Positions 52,383-60,715 of a stretch of 64,000 nucleotides of DNA are shown here, piece by piece. The DNA is from Bog-756 sp963769765 (lineage in GTDB: Bacteria > Actinomycetota > Acidimicrobiia > Acidimicrobiales > RAAP-2). The notes below the pieces were generated by a model, which had not been told where the DNA came from, did not search any database, and saw only the letters and a list, made by a program, of their open reading frames with translations. Numbering within the stretch: position 1 is the stretch's first letter; every line of letters starts with the position of its first letter. Both the position numbers and the translations under genes were made by a program. The stretch spans positions 248,001 through 312,000 of the forward strand of contig CAVYNA010000006.1 in the NCBI GenBank assembly GCA_963769765.1, written 5' to 3'.

Positions 52383-53351
52383 ATGCCCACCGTGCGCGCC
52401 GCCGTCTTCGACCTCGGCAGCAGCTCGTTCCATCTCATGGTCGTCGACACGACACGCGAGGGACAGCTCTCACCGGTGGTCCGCCGACGTTCCTTCCTCC
52501 ACCTGGGCACCGAGGTCGCCCGCACCGGCGGCGTGCCACCCGAGCGTGCGGCACTGGCGGTCCGGACGGTGCGGCGCCTGCGCCTGGCAGCCGAAGAGGT
52601 CGGTGCCGACGTCGTCGTCGCCCTCGCCACCGCGGCGCTCCGTGAGGCGACCAACGCGACCCAGCTCCTCGGCCGGCTCGAGCGCGCACTCGGCCATCCG
52701 ATCAACCTCTTGACCGGCGAGGACGAGGCGCGCCTCTGCTTCCTCGGCCAGCGTGCCGGCGTCTGGGTGGGGGACGAGCCGGTCCTCGGTCTCGACCTGG
52801 GTGGCGGGAGCCTCGAAGCGGGCATCGGCACGGTCGACCGTATCGACTCGGTCGCAAGCGTCGCGCTGGGGACGGCGCGCCTGCGCGGCGAGCTCGGGAC
52901 CCGCGAGGTGCTCACCCACGACGACCGCGCCGCCATCACCGAGGTGGTGCTCGCCCGCCTCGGGCCGATCCGGACCATGTTGGCGAGCTGCCCGCACTCC
53001 GCCGACCGGGTGATCGCGAGCGGGGGTACCCTGCGGGCGCTCGCCCGACTGGCGATGGGCCTCCACCGGCCGGCGGTCGCCGCATCCACCTCGTCGATCC
53101 AGGTGAACCAGGTGGAACTCCCAGCCGGGCAGCTCCACGTGCTTGCGGACCGGCTGGCCGGGCTCGACCTCGAGGCCAGACTCGCGTTGCCGGGCATCCA
53201 GCAACGCCGCGCACCGCTGTTGCCGGTCGGGGCGGCGGTGCTCTCCGTCCTGGTCGACCAGCTCGGCCTCGGCGGCCTCGTGGTCAGCGAATGGGGCCTC
53301 CGCGAGGGGGCCGTGATCGACGCACTCTCGCTCCGGGCGGAGCGGCACTAG
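52383..53351 (+). CDS. Ppx/GppA-family phosphatase
   Basis: A 322-residue ASKHA-fold protein, the short form common in actinobacteria. The phosphate-1 motif is VFDLGSSSFHLMVVD, phosphate-2 LGLDLGGGSLEAGIG, with TGEDEARLCFLG between them and RVIASGGTLRAL toward the C terminus. Family members are exopolyphosphatases or (p)ppGpp 5'-phosphatases. There is no HD-like C-terminal domain, as in mycobacterial Ppx1/2. ATG 52383 directly follows a leaderless-type promoter. It converges on the DUF5679 gene with a hairpin between. Confidence 0.9.
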   Translation: MPTVRAAVFDLGSSSFHLMVVDTTREGQLSPVVRRRSFLHLGTEVARTGGVPPERAALAVRTVRRLRLAAEEVGADVVVALATAALREATNATQLLGRLERALGHPINLLTGEDEARLCFLGQRAGVWVGDEPVLGLDLGGGSLEAGIGTVDRIDSVASVALGTARLRGELGTREVLTHDDRAAITEVVLARLGPIRTMLASCPHSADRVIASGGTLRALARLAMGLHRPAVAASTSSIQVNQVELPAGQLHVLADRLAGLDLEARLALPGIQQRRAPLLPVGAAVLSVLVDQLGLGGLVVSEWGLREGAVIDALSLRAERH

Positions 53352-53375
53352 GCCCGCGCTCGTCGAGCGCGGGCC
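53351..53375. terminator. Bidirectional hairpin terminator
   Basis: GGCCCGCGCT and AGCGCGGGCC form a perfect 10-bp stem with loop CGTCG, starting at the last base of the Ppx/GppA stop codon. It serves the convergent pair. Confidence 0.8.
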
Positions 53376-53387
53376 GGGGCAGACGCC

Positions 53388-53540
53388 TTAGGAGTTCTTC
53401 CCGAGGATGCGGTTCATCCCGGTGCCACACGTCGGGCACTTGCCCTTGGCCGACCGCCTGCCGTTGGCCATCTCGACCACTTCACCCTCGAACTGCCGTT
53501 TTTCGCGGCACTTCACGCAGTAACCCTCGTACGACGCCAT
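53388..53540 (-). CDS. DUF5679 zinc-ribbon protein
   Basis: A 50-residue protein: MASYEGYCVKCREKRQF, then EVVEMANGRRSAKGKCPTCG and TGMNRILGK. Two CxxC knuckles (C8/C11 and C35/C38) form a zinc ribbon like that I associate with DUF5679, sometimes found at the end of topoisomerase I. The start has a perfect AGGAGGAG site. It is probably a nucleic-acid-binding accessory protein, but the function is unknown. Confidence 0.85.
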   Translation of the reverse strand: MASYEGYCVKCREKRQFEGEVVEMANGRRSAKGKCPTCGTGMNRILGKNS

Positions 53541-53698
53541 CGCTCCTCCTCACGCTCGGGATCGCTCTCGGTCCCTTGATCGGATCGGCTCGACGGTACC
53601 GGTCCGGCCACGCGCACGGGGGGATGGGCGCGCCGAGTGCTTGCAACAGTTAGCGCGCCAGGGGCGAAAGGGCGCTGCGCAGGACCGCGGAGGACGGG

Positions 53699-56600
53699 TC
53701 AGGCGTCGGGTCGGTCGGGGCCGGCGGCAGTGTCGTCGGACTCGTCTTCGATGAGCAGCGCCGTCATCTCGTCAGCCGGCAACGGTGGGCTGAAGAAGTA
53801 CCCCTGGGCGGTCGCACAACCCCGTTGGAGGAGCACCCGGCTCTGCTGGGGGGTCTCGACACCTTCGGCCACGCAGGTCAACCCGAGCCGGTTCGCCATC
53901 GAGATGATCCCGGAGACCAGGGCGTTGTTCTCCCCGTCGGGACCGAGCACCTGGACGAAGGACCGGTCGATCTTGAGGGTGCTGATCGGGAAGGTCCCGA
54001 TCCGGTTCAACGACGAGTTGCCGGTGCCGAAGTCGTCGATCGTGAAGCGGACACCGAGCCTGCGGAGCCGCTCGATGTTCTCGCGGGCCGGGCCGTCGGT
54101 GTCGAGGACGACCCGCTGGGTGATCTCGAGTTCCAGCAGGCTCGGATCGATGCCGGTCTCGGCAAGGGTGTGCTGGATGTTCTCCGAGAAGGCCGGGTTC
54201 GAGAGATCCCGCGACGCCAGGTTGACCGAGAGGCGCAGCTGAGGATGGCCTCCGTCGATCCAAACACGCAGTTGGCGGCACGCCTGGTCGAGAACCCATG
54301 TGTCGAGGGTCACGATCACGTCGCTGCGCTCGGCGAGCGAGATGAACGAGCCGGGTTCGAGGATCCCGAGGCTCGGGTGGTTCCACCGGACGAGCGCCTC
54401 GACACCGACCACCCGGTCGGTCTCGAGGTCGATGTAGGGCTGGTAGAGGACGAAGAACTCGCCGTTGTCGAGTGCATGGACGAGATCGGGGTAGAGGACG
54501 CGGTCGTCGAGCTCGTCCGAACTGCCTCCGGCACTCGTGGCGACGTAGACCTGGTAGGCGTTGCGACCGTGGTCCTTCGCGCGGTACATGGCCTGGTCGG
54601 CGCGGCTGAGGAGCTGATCGTAGGTATCGCCGTGCTCGGGGGCCACGGCGATGCCGATCGATCCCGAGGTCGACACGTCGCGACCGAAGACGGTGTAGGG
54701 CGTCTGCAGGGCGTCGAGCGTGCGTCGGGCCAGCTGGTCGATGGCGACCTCGTCCCCCAGGCCGGGGAGGAGGACGGCGAACTCGTCACCGCCGACCCGT
54801 GCCACCGTGTCCTGGTCGCGGATGGTGGCCACGAGACGCTGTCCGACCTGCGAGATGAGCTCGTCGCCGCCGGCGTGCCCGAGGGAGTCGTTCACCTCCT
54901 TGAAGTGGTCGAGATCGACGAAGAAGAGACAGACCGACTCACCGACCCGCCGAGAGCGCGCGAGCTCCTGGTCGACGCGGTCCTCGAAGAGCCGGCGGTT
55001 GGGCAGACCGGTGAGTGCGTCGTGCCAGGCCATGTGCGAGATCTCCTCGAGGAGCTCGAGGTTCTGCAGCGCGGTGGCCGCCTGGTCGGCCAGCCCGGCG
55101 AGCCGCTCGTGGAGGTCGGGGTCGTGGATGCCGGGCGAGGGGTCCTCCGCCCGGAAGTTCGCAGAGATCACCCCGAGGAACTCGCCGGCAGCGATGAGCG
55201 GTGCGATGACCGACGCCTTGGTCTGGGACTCATCGAGGAGCCGTTGCAGCGTCAGGTCCTCGATGGACGAGTCGACGACGAGCACCTTGCGCCGCTTGAA
55301 CAGCTCGGCGAGCTCGGGCACGTCCGCGTTGACCGTCGGAACCTGTGCGTCGTCGGAGGGGATGTCCCCCGAGGGTCGGGACCGACCGTTCGTCCGCGGT
55401 GCGTGCCCGTTGGACTCCGTGCCGACCAGGGGGGTACCGGACCGTCGACCTGGTGCGACCGCCGGCCGCTCGTCACGACCGTCTCCACTTTGGGTGAGCT
55501 GGATCGGACCGAGGTAGGCGCCGGGGTAGGAGAAGCCCGTCGTGCGTGCCCGCGGCACCAGCTGGCTCGAGGCGCGGTCCCAGAGGTAGATCGTCGACTG
55601 GTCGCAGCCGGTCACGCTCGGCACCGCATCGGCGAGCAGCTGGACGGCGTCGCTGAGCGAGGTCACCGGCGCGAGCTCCTCGGAGAACGAGAGCAGCACT
55701 CGGGCCGTGGTGGCGCTGCGTCGTGCCTCGGTGAGCGTCGCGTGGGCGTCGAGTGCCGCTGCTGCGGAGCGGGCGTAGCGCATGAGGAGCTGGTGGTGCT
55801 CGGGTGAAGTGCGGGTGCCCTGGGGGAGGAATTCCGCGAGCCGTCCGTAGCGACGGCGGGGGGAGGCGATGTCGACGATCAGGCGAGAGCCGCCTTCGTC
55901 GTCGGGGTGCTCACGCCAGAGCTCCGTGGCGAGTACCTGGGCCTGCTCGTCGTCGAGCCCGCGGTGGTAGAGCTGGATCGGCGCTCCCGGCCCGACCCTG
56001 ATCATGAGGAGGTGACACGGCGCCTCGATGATCGAGTCGGCTTGTGACGCGATCCGTCCGAGGAGACCGTCGATGTCGTCGTCGGCCTCCTCGGACATTG
56101 CCAGGGCGGCTCCGTCGAGGAGTGCGCCGAGCTGCTCGAGCTCGCGTTCGAGCGCGACGACCCTGCGTCGTGCCGACTCGTCCACCCGCTGGTCGAATGT
56201 GACGGCCGGTGCGGGCGCCGGCGCCGGTGCCGGTGCCGGTGCCGGTGCCGGTCCCGGTTCGGGCAGGGGAGCCGTGTCGGCGACGGGGGGAGCCGCCTCC
56301 GCGTGCCCGACGTCGAGAGGCGCCGCCACGTCCCAGCTGAGCGCGTAACGGCACCGGTGGCCGCCCCGCGCAGCGCACTCGTTCTCGGTGACGAGCGCGG
56401 GCTCCGGCCCGAACACGCGGGCCACCTCGGCAAGCAGACCACGCGTCATCTCGCAGAGGTGCGCATGCCGAGTCCCCTCCCATGGGGTCACGGTCACGAG
56501 TGCGTGGTCGTCGGCGACCTCGACCGCTTCCGCGGTGACCGTGGTGTCGCAGAGCTCGAGCACCTCGGCGATCCGGCGATAGACCTTCGAGGGCGAGCCC

Positions 56601-56926
56601 ATCGGCTCGATCAGTCCGGCGAGCCCAGGGCCGTCGTGGGTGTAGGCGAGGAGCTCGCCGGTGCGGAACCCGACCCTCTCCTCGCCGGTCACCAGGGACG
56701 CGGCGTTGAAGAGCGCGATCGCCTCGTCGAGCGTGCTCCACCTCGCGGCGTCGGCCAGCGCGGCGAAGGATCGGTCCTCGTCGGCGAGCGCGAGGGCCTG
56801 GGCGATGCCGACGTCGCCCGAGCGTGAACGCACGAGGTCGATCAAGACGTGGACCACGATTCCGGAGACACCTCTGCGCCCCACCGTCGCAACTCCCGTC
56901 TCCTCGATCCCCACGTGGCTCGTCAT
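53699..56926 (-). CDS. V4R-like-GAF-GAF-GGDEF-EAL signalling protein
   Basis: A 1075-residue soluble protein. Residues 1 to about 200 resemble a V4R/haem-NO-binding-associated domain ending ENECAARGGHRCRYALSW. A (Pro-Ala)n linker (about 225-240) and a coiled-coil helix follow, then two GAF-like regions (about 280-390 and 420-640, the latter containing a disordered insert). The GGDEF domain has an intact VGGDEF near 711 and FFVDLDHFKEVNDSLGHA. The EAL domain has EALVRW near 843, LEITQRVVLDTDG, DDFGTGNSSL and VAEGVETP. Both cyclic-di-GMP domains look catalytically competent. The start ATG 56926 has little spacing information. It is the second such protein within 7 kb. Confidence 0.88.
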   Translation of the reverse strand: MTSHVGIEETGVATVGRRGVSGIVVHVLIDLVRSRSGDVGIAQALALADEDRSFAALADAARWSTLDEAIALFNAASLVTGEERVGFRTGELLAYTHDGPGLAGLIEPMGSPSKVYRRIAEVLELCDTTVTAEAVEVADDHALVTVTPWEGTRHAHLCEMTRGLLAEVARVFGPEPALVTENECAARGGHRCRYALSWDVAAPLDVGHAEAAPPVADTAPLPEPGPAPAPAPAPAPAPAPAVTFDQRVDESARRRVVALERELEQLGALLDGAALAMSEEADDDIDGLLGRIASQADSIIEAPCHLLMIRVGPGAPIQLYHRGLDDEQAQVLATELWREHPDDEGGSRLIVDIASPRRRYGRLAEFLPQGTRTSPEHHQLLMRYARSAAAALDAHATLTEARRSATTARVLLSFSEELAPVTSLSDAVQLLADAVPSVTGCDQSTIYLWDRASSQLVPRARTTGFSYPGAYLGPIQLTQSGDGRDERPAVAPGRRSGTPLVGTESNGHAPRTNGRSRPSGDIPSDDAQVPTVNADVPELAELFKRRKVLVVDSSIEDLTLQRLLDESQTKASVIAPLIAAGEFLGVISANFRAEDPSPGIHDPDLHERLAGLADQAATALQNLELLEEISHMAWHDALTGLPNRRLFEDRVDQELARSRRVGESVCLFFVDLDHFKEVNDSLGHAGGDELISQVGQRLVATIRDQDTVARVGGDEFAVLLPGLGDEVAIDQLARRTLDALQTPYTVFGRDVSTSGSIGIAVAPEHGDTYDQLLSRADQAMYRAKDHGRNAYQVYVATSAGGSSDELDDRVLYPDLVHALDNGEFFVLYQPYIDLETDRVVGVEALVRWNHPSLGILEPGSFISLAERSDVIVTLDTWVLDQACRQLRVWIDGGHPQLRLSVNLASRDLSNPAFSENIQHTLAETGIDPSLLELEITQRVVLDTDGPARENIERLRRLGVRFTIDDFGTGNSSLNRIGTFPISTLKIDRSFVQVLGPDGENNALVSGIISMANRLGLTCVAEGVETPQQSRVLLQRGCATAQGYFFSPPLPADEMTALLIEDESDDTAAGPDRPDA
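56223..56252. repeat. Hexanucleotide repeat coding a Pro-Ala linker
   Basis: Five perfect copies of gccggt, with degenerate copies on both sides (56203-56260), encode the PAPAPA linker of the large GGDEF-EAL protein. Slippage could change the linker length in steps of two residues without breaking the frame. Confidence 0.85.
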
Positions 56927-57108
56927 GCGACCCCTCGGTGCCCGGTCCGGGCCCCCGTCGACTCGGCACTCGTTCTCTCTTCGACCTCCCTGACCAGATT
57001 CTTTACCCGCACCGCCCTGCTGTCCGGACGGGGGGCGTCGACCGGCCAGTCACGACGCCGGCCGGTCGACCCGGGCGTCCGGCACGGACGATCCGCGTCA
57101 CGGTCCCC

Positions 57109-57114
57109 TACACT
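57109..57114 (+). promoter_or_regulatory. -10 element for a leaderless transcript
   Basis: TACACT lies six bases before ATG 57121 (three before GTG 57118) of the glutathione-peroxidase gene. Confidence 0.55.
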
Positions 57115-57120
57115 GCGGTG

Positions 57121-57609
57121 ATGAGCATCTACGACCCCTCCCTCCACACGCTCGCAGGTGAGCCGGCGTCGATCGGCGACTACCGGGGCAAGGCGCTCCT
57201 CGTCGTCAACGTGGCCTCCAAGTGCGGCCTCACCCCCCAGTACGAAGGGCTCGAGCGGCTCCAACAGACCTACGGCGACCGGGGATTCACCGTGCTCGGA
57301 TTCCCCTGCAACCAGTTCGGGGAGCAGGAGCCGGGCTCGTCCGAGGAGATCGCCACCTTCTGCTCGACGACCTACGGGGTGAGCTTTCCGATGTTCGAGA
57401 AGATCGAGGTCAACGGCGAAAGCCGCCATCCGGTGTACGGCGAGCTGACCGCATTCCCCGATGCCGAGGGCGCAGCCGGTGACATCCAGTGGAACTTCGA
57501 GAAATTCCTCGTCGCTCCCGACGGTGAGATCGTGCAGAGATTCCGGCCGATGGTCGATCCCGAGGCACCCGAGGTGACCGACGCGATCGAGGTCGTCCTC
57601 CCGGGCTGA
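57121..57609 (+). CDS. Glutathione peroxidase-family thiol peroxidase
   Basis: A 162-residue thioredoxin-fold peroxidase. The peroxidatic residue is Cys35 in NVASKCGLTPQY (Cys, not selenocysteine), the conserved Gln is in GFPCNQFGEQEPGSSEEI, and Trp/Asn are in IQWNFEKFLV. The second Cys in GFPCNQ fits the two-cysteine, thioredoxin-dependent class, which would suit an organism that uses mycothiol instead of glutathione. It reduces hydrogen or lipid peroxides. It starts from a TACACT leaderless promoter. Confidence 0.94.
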   Translation: MSIYDPSLHTLAGEPASIGDYRGKALLVVNVASKCGLTPQYEGLERLQQTYGDRGFTVLGFPCNQFGEQEPGSSEEIATFCSTTYGVSFPMFEKIEVNGESRHPVYGELTAFPDAEGAAGDIQWNFEKFLVAPDGEIVQRFRPMVDPEAPEVTDAIEVVLPG

Positions 57610-57629
57610 GCTCGCACGGGAGCATCGCC

Positions 57630-58457
57630 ATGGCGGAGGGGATCGCGAACCGCGAGTCGGTCGTCGGAGAGCTGCGCGAGGTGTGGACCTCGGTCGCCGC
57701 CGCATGCGCCGAGTTGAGCGACGGCCAGTGGGCGACGACGACCGACTGTCCCGGATGGACGGTGAAGGACCAGCTCTCGCATCTGATCGGCGTCGAGCGC
57801 ATGCTGCTCGGCGACCCGACGCCGTCCGCTCCGGAACCGATGCCACCGTACGTGGTCAACGCCTTCGGCGAGCTCAACGAGGCGTGGATCGACGCGCGGC
57901 GCGCGGTGGCGGGCACGGACGTCCTCTCCGAATTCCGTGAGGTCACCGACCGGCGAATCGAGGAGCTCCGGACGATGCCCGCGGCGCGATTCGAGGTGAT
58001 CGGTCCGAGCCCGGTCGGGGAGGTCCCCTACCGGGAGTTCATGCAGACCCGGGTCATCGACAGCTGGGCCCACGAACAAGACGTCCGACGTGCGCTCGGC
58101 CGGCCCGGTGGACGGAACGGTGCAGGGGAGTCCGCAGTGCTGGACCGGTGCGAGCGCACCATGCCCTATGTGGTCGGCAAGTTGGCCGCCCCACCCGACG
58201 GGACGACCGTGCACTTCCGCGTGGTCGGCGTCCTCGGGCGTCAGATCCCGATCGGCGTGGTCGACGGACGTGCGTCGGTCGTCCCGGACACCGGAGGCTC
58301 GCCGACGGTCGCGCTCACCATGGACCAGGACGCGTTCTGGCGACTCGCGTTCGGCAGGGTGGACCCGTCCCGCGTCCTCGCGTCAGGCGAGGTCCGCGTC
58401 GAGGGGGACGTCGCTGTCGGCAATCGGGTGCTCGGGTCGATGGCCTTCATGATCTGA
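57630..58457 (+). CDS. DinB/MDMPI-type (TIGR03083-like) mycothiol-transferase-fold protein
   Basis: A 275-residue actinobacterial protein. The N-terminal helical bundle has GQWATTTDCPGWTVKDQLSHLIGVER, read here as DCPGWTVKDQLSHL, with the metal-binding His, and the later TRVIDSWAHEQDVRRALG with the second His cluster. The C-terminal part is an SCP2-like alpha/beta domain (VHFRVVGVLGRQIPIGVVDG). Mycothiol-dependent maleylpyruvate isomerase has this architecture; the substrate here is unknown. It is 20 bp downstream of the peroxidase gene, so both may serve thiol-based detoxification. Confidence 0.88.
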   Translation: MAEGIANRESVVGELREVWTSVAAACAELSDGQWATTTDCPGWTVKDQLSHLIGVERMLLGDPTPSAPEPMPPYVVNAFGELNEAWIDARRAVAGTDVLSEFREVTDRRIEELRTMPAARFEVIGPSPVGEVPYREFMQTRVIDSWAHEQDVRRALGRPGGRNGAGESAVLDRCERTMPYVVGKLAAPPDGTTVHFRVVGVLGRQIPIGVVDGRASVVPDTGGSPTVALTMDQDAFWRLAFGRVDPSRVLASGEVRVEGDVAVGNRVLGSMAFMI

Positions 58458-58561
58458 AGCGGGCCGATCGGCTCCGATCGGCTCCGAACGGCCACGCGCG
58501 TACCCGTCGGCCGGGACGACCGCGGCACGGCGTCCCGGAAAGTCCGTGATCCGCGTGCCGG

Positions 58562-58567
58562 TACACT
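58562..58567 (+). promoter_or_regulatory. -10 element for the tig transcript
   Basis: TACACT lies 11 bases before ATG 58579. There is no ribosome site, so a leaderless or very short leader is likely. Confidence 0.5.
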
Positions 58568-58578
58568 CCCCTATCCAT

Positions 58579-59910
58579 ATGCGTGCGACAGCAGCGCCCG
58601 AAGAGGGCAACAGGGTGCGGCTCTCGGTCGAGATCGACGAGGCCGAGATGGACCAGGCGCTCGACGAGATGATGACCAAGCTGTCCCGGCAGGTCCGCGT
58701 TCCGGGGTTCAGACCCGGAAAGGTTCCCCGTCGGGTCATCGAGGCGCGGATGGGCGGTGCGTCCGCCTTGCGCGGCGAGGCGATCCGCGAGGCGTTGCCC
58801 GACTTCTACGCGCGGGCCGTGAGCGACACCCAGCTCGACCCCATCGACCAGCCGGAGATCGACATCACCTCCGGCGACGAGTCCGGTCCGGTCTCCTTCG
58901 AGGCTGTCGTTCTCGTGCGGCCCTCGGTCGCGATCCCCGGCCACAACGGCCTCGTGGTGACCCTGCCCGACCTCGCCGTCGCCGATGACGAGGTCACCGC
59001 CCAGCTCGACCGGATGCGCGCGACCTCGGGCGAGCTCGTCGAACGCTCGCGACCGGCGCGCGACGGCGACCAGGTCACCATCGACGTCTTCGGAACCCCG
59101 AGCGCCGGCGGCGACGAGCTGCGCGCCGAGGACCTCCTCTACGAGGTCGGCTCCGAGGGCGTCGCGCCCGGACTCGACGACCAGCTACGGGGGGCGCGGG
59201 CGGGCGACATCTTGTCGTTCGACTCGACGGTCGAGGGTCGAGACGGTCCGGTGGCGTTCCGGGTGCTGGTGAAGGACGTGAAGGAGCTGGTCCTGCCCGA
59301 GGTCACCGACGAGTGGGCTGCCGAGGCATCCGAGTTCTCGACCGTCGCCGAGCTCAAAGCGGAGCTCGACAAGCAGTTGCGTCAACGCAAGATCATGCAG
59401 GCCCGGATCGCGCTCGAGGTCAAGGCCGTCGAGGCGCTCGTCGAGCTCGTCACCGAGGAGATCCCCGAACAGCTGGTCAACGAGGAACTGCGCGAGCGGA
59501 TCCACGACCTCACCCACCGGCTGGAGGGACAGGGCATGAGCCTCGGCCAGTTCCTCGGGGCGACCGGTCGCGACGAGGACGCGTTCGTCGCCGACCTGCG
59601 AGCGGCGGCCCTCCAGAGCGTGAAGGCGGACCTCGCGCTGCGGGCGCTGGCCGACGAGGAGGCGATCGAGGTCACCGACGAGGAGCTCGAAGAGGAGCTG
59701 GCCGCGATGGGGACGCAGCTCGATCTCGGCGTCGACCAGGTACGCGAGCGACTGGAGCGGTCGGGCCGCCTCGCGGCGGTACGCTCGGACCGACGCAAGG
59801 CGAAGGCACTGCGTTGGTTGATCGACTCGATCGAGCTGGTCGACGAGAGTGGGGAGCCCGTTGCACGGGACACCCTGGAGCTGGACCACGGTGAGGAGGA
59901 GTCCGAGTGA
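58579..59910 (+). CDS. tig: Trigger factor
   Basis: A 443-residue ribosome-associated chaperone/peptidyl-prolyl isomerase. The ribosome-binding domain has the signature VPGFRPGKVPRRVIEARMG. The FKBP-like domain covers about 155-235 (DGDQVTIDVFGTP, LRGARAGDILSFDSTV). The helical C-terminal arms (LKAELDKQLRQRKIMQARIA onward) end in an acidic tail. ATG 58579 is chosen because of the leaderless promoter just before it; the frame's earlier ATG at 58546 lies upstream of that element. GTGA overlap with clpP. Confidence 0.95.
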   Translation: MRATAAPEEGNRVRLSVEIDEAEMDQALDEMMTKLSRQVRVPGFRPGKVPRRVIEARMGGASALRGEAIREALPDFYARAVSDTQLDPIDQPEIDITSGDESGPVSFEAVVLVRPSVAIPGHNGLVVTLPDLAVADDEVTAQLDRMRATSGELVERSRPARDGDQVTIDVFGTPSAGGDELRAEDLLYEVGSEGVAPGLDDQLRGARAGDILSFDSTVEGRDGPVAFRVLVKDVKELVLPEVTDEWAAEASEFSTVAELKAELDKQLRQRKIMQARIALEVKAVEALVELVTEEIPEQLVNEELRERIHDLTHRLEGQGMSLGQFLGATGRDEDAFVADLRAAALQSVKADLALRALADEEAIEVTDEELEEELAAMGTQLDLGVDQVRERLERSGRLAAVRSDRRKAKALRWLIDSIELVDESGEPVARDTLELDHGEEESE

Positions 59911-60560
59911 GCGTGACCGAGGCAACGACCGGCAGCGCCCCACAGGCGTACAGCGTGCCGTGGGTGGTGGAGTCGACCAGTAGGGGCGAGCGCAACTACG
60001 ACCTCTACTCGCGCCTGTTGCGTGAGCGCATCGTCTTCCTCGGCACACCGATCAACGACACGGTGGCCAACCTGGTCTGCGCGCAGCTGCTCTTTCTCGA
60101 GTCGGAAGAGGCGGACAAGGACATCCACCTCTACATCAACTCGCCGGGCGGCGACATCACCGCGCTGTTCGCGATCTACGACACGATGAAGTACATCAAG
60201 CCGGACATGTCGACCTTCTGCTTCGGACAGGCCGCGTCGGCCGCCGCGGTGCTGCTCGGGGCGGGCACACGCGGCAAACGGTTCGCCCTGCCCCACGCCC
60301 GCATCCTCCTCCACCAGCCGTTCGGCGGGGTGGAAGGCCAGGCGAGCGACATCGAGCTGCAGGCGAAGGAGATCCTCCGCATGCGTGACCTGCTCAACCA
60401 CATGCTCGCGACCGACACGGGCCAAACAGTCGAACGGGTCTCGAAGGACACCGACCGTGACTTCGTGATGACCGCCGAGGAGTCAGTGGCCTATGGCCTC
60501 ATCGACGAGGTCATCACCGCCCGGGACGCGATGCCGGTCGAGGCGGTGGGGGCGGCCTGA
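59907..60560 (+). CDS. clpP: ClpP protease subunit
   Basis: A 217-residue ClpP. The catalytic triad is Ser111 (FGQAASAAA), His136 (ILLHQP) and Asp185 (DTDRDF), with exactly the spacing of E. coli ClpP (25 and 49 residues). YINSPGGDITALFAIYDTM is the substrate-binding segment. GTG 59907 overlaps the tig stop by GTGA. Only one clpP is present, whereas many actinobacteria have clpP1-clpP2 here. It forms the proteolytic barrel used with ClpX. Confidence 0.97.
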   Translation: MSVTEATTGSAPQAYSVPWVVESTSRGERNYDLYSRLLRERIVFLGTPINDTVANLVCAQLLFLESEEADKDIHLYINSPGGDITALFAIYDTMKYIKPDMSTFCFGQAASAAAVLLGAGTRGKRFALPHARILLHQPFGGVEGQASDIELQAKEILRMRDLLNHMLATDTGQTVERVSKDTDRDFVMTAEESVAYGLIDEVITARDAMPVEAVGAA

Positions 60561-60598
60561 ACCGGGGCCGGAACGCGGGGATTGTGCGACCCAGCAGC

Positions 60599-60604
60599 TA
60601 GGGT
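60599..60604 (+). promoter_or_regulatory. Candidate -10 for clpX
   Basis: TAGGGT about 112 bp before the clpX GTG is in the 155-bp gap after clpP and could start a separate clpX message with a leader. Confidence 0.35.
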
Positions 60605-60715
60605 TGTGGGGCCGGATCTTGGGACGGAGCGCCGTCGGATCGACGGCCACATCGTCAGACCGACTGACACTGATGAGCACCAGGGATCACTGATCAGAGG
60701 ACAAGAGGAACCAAC

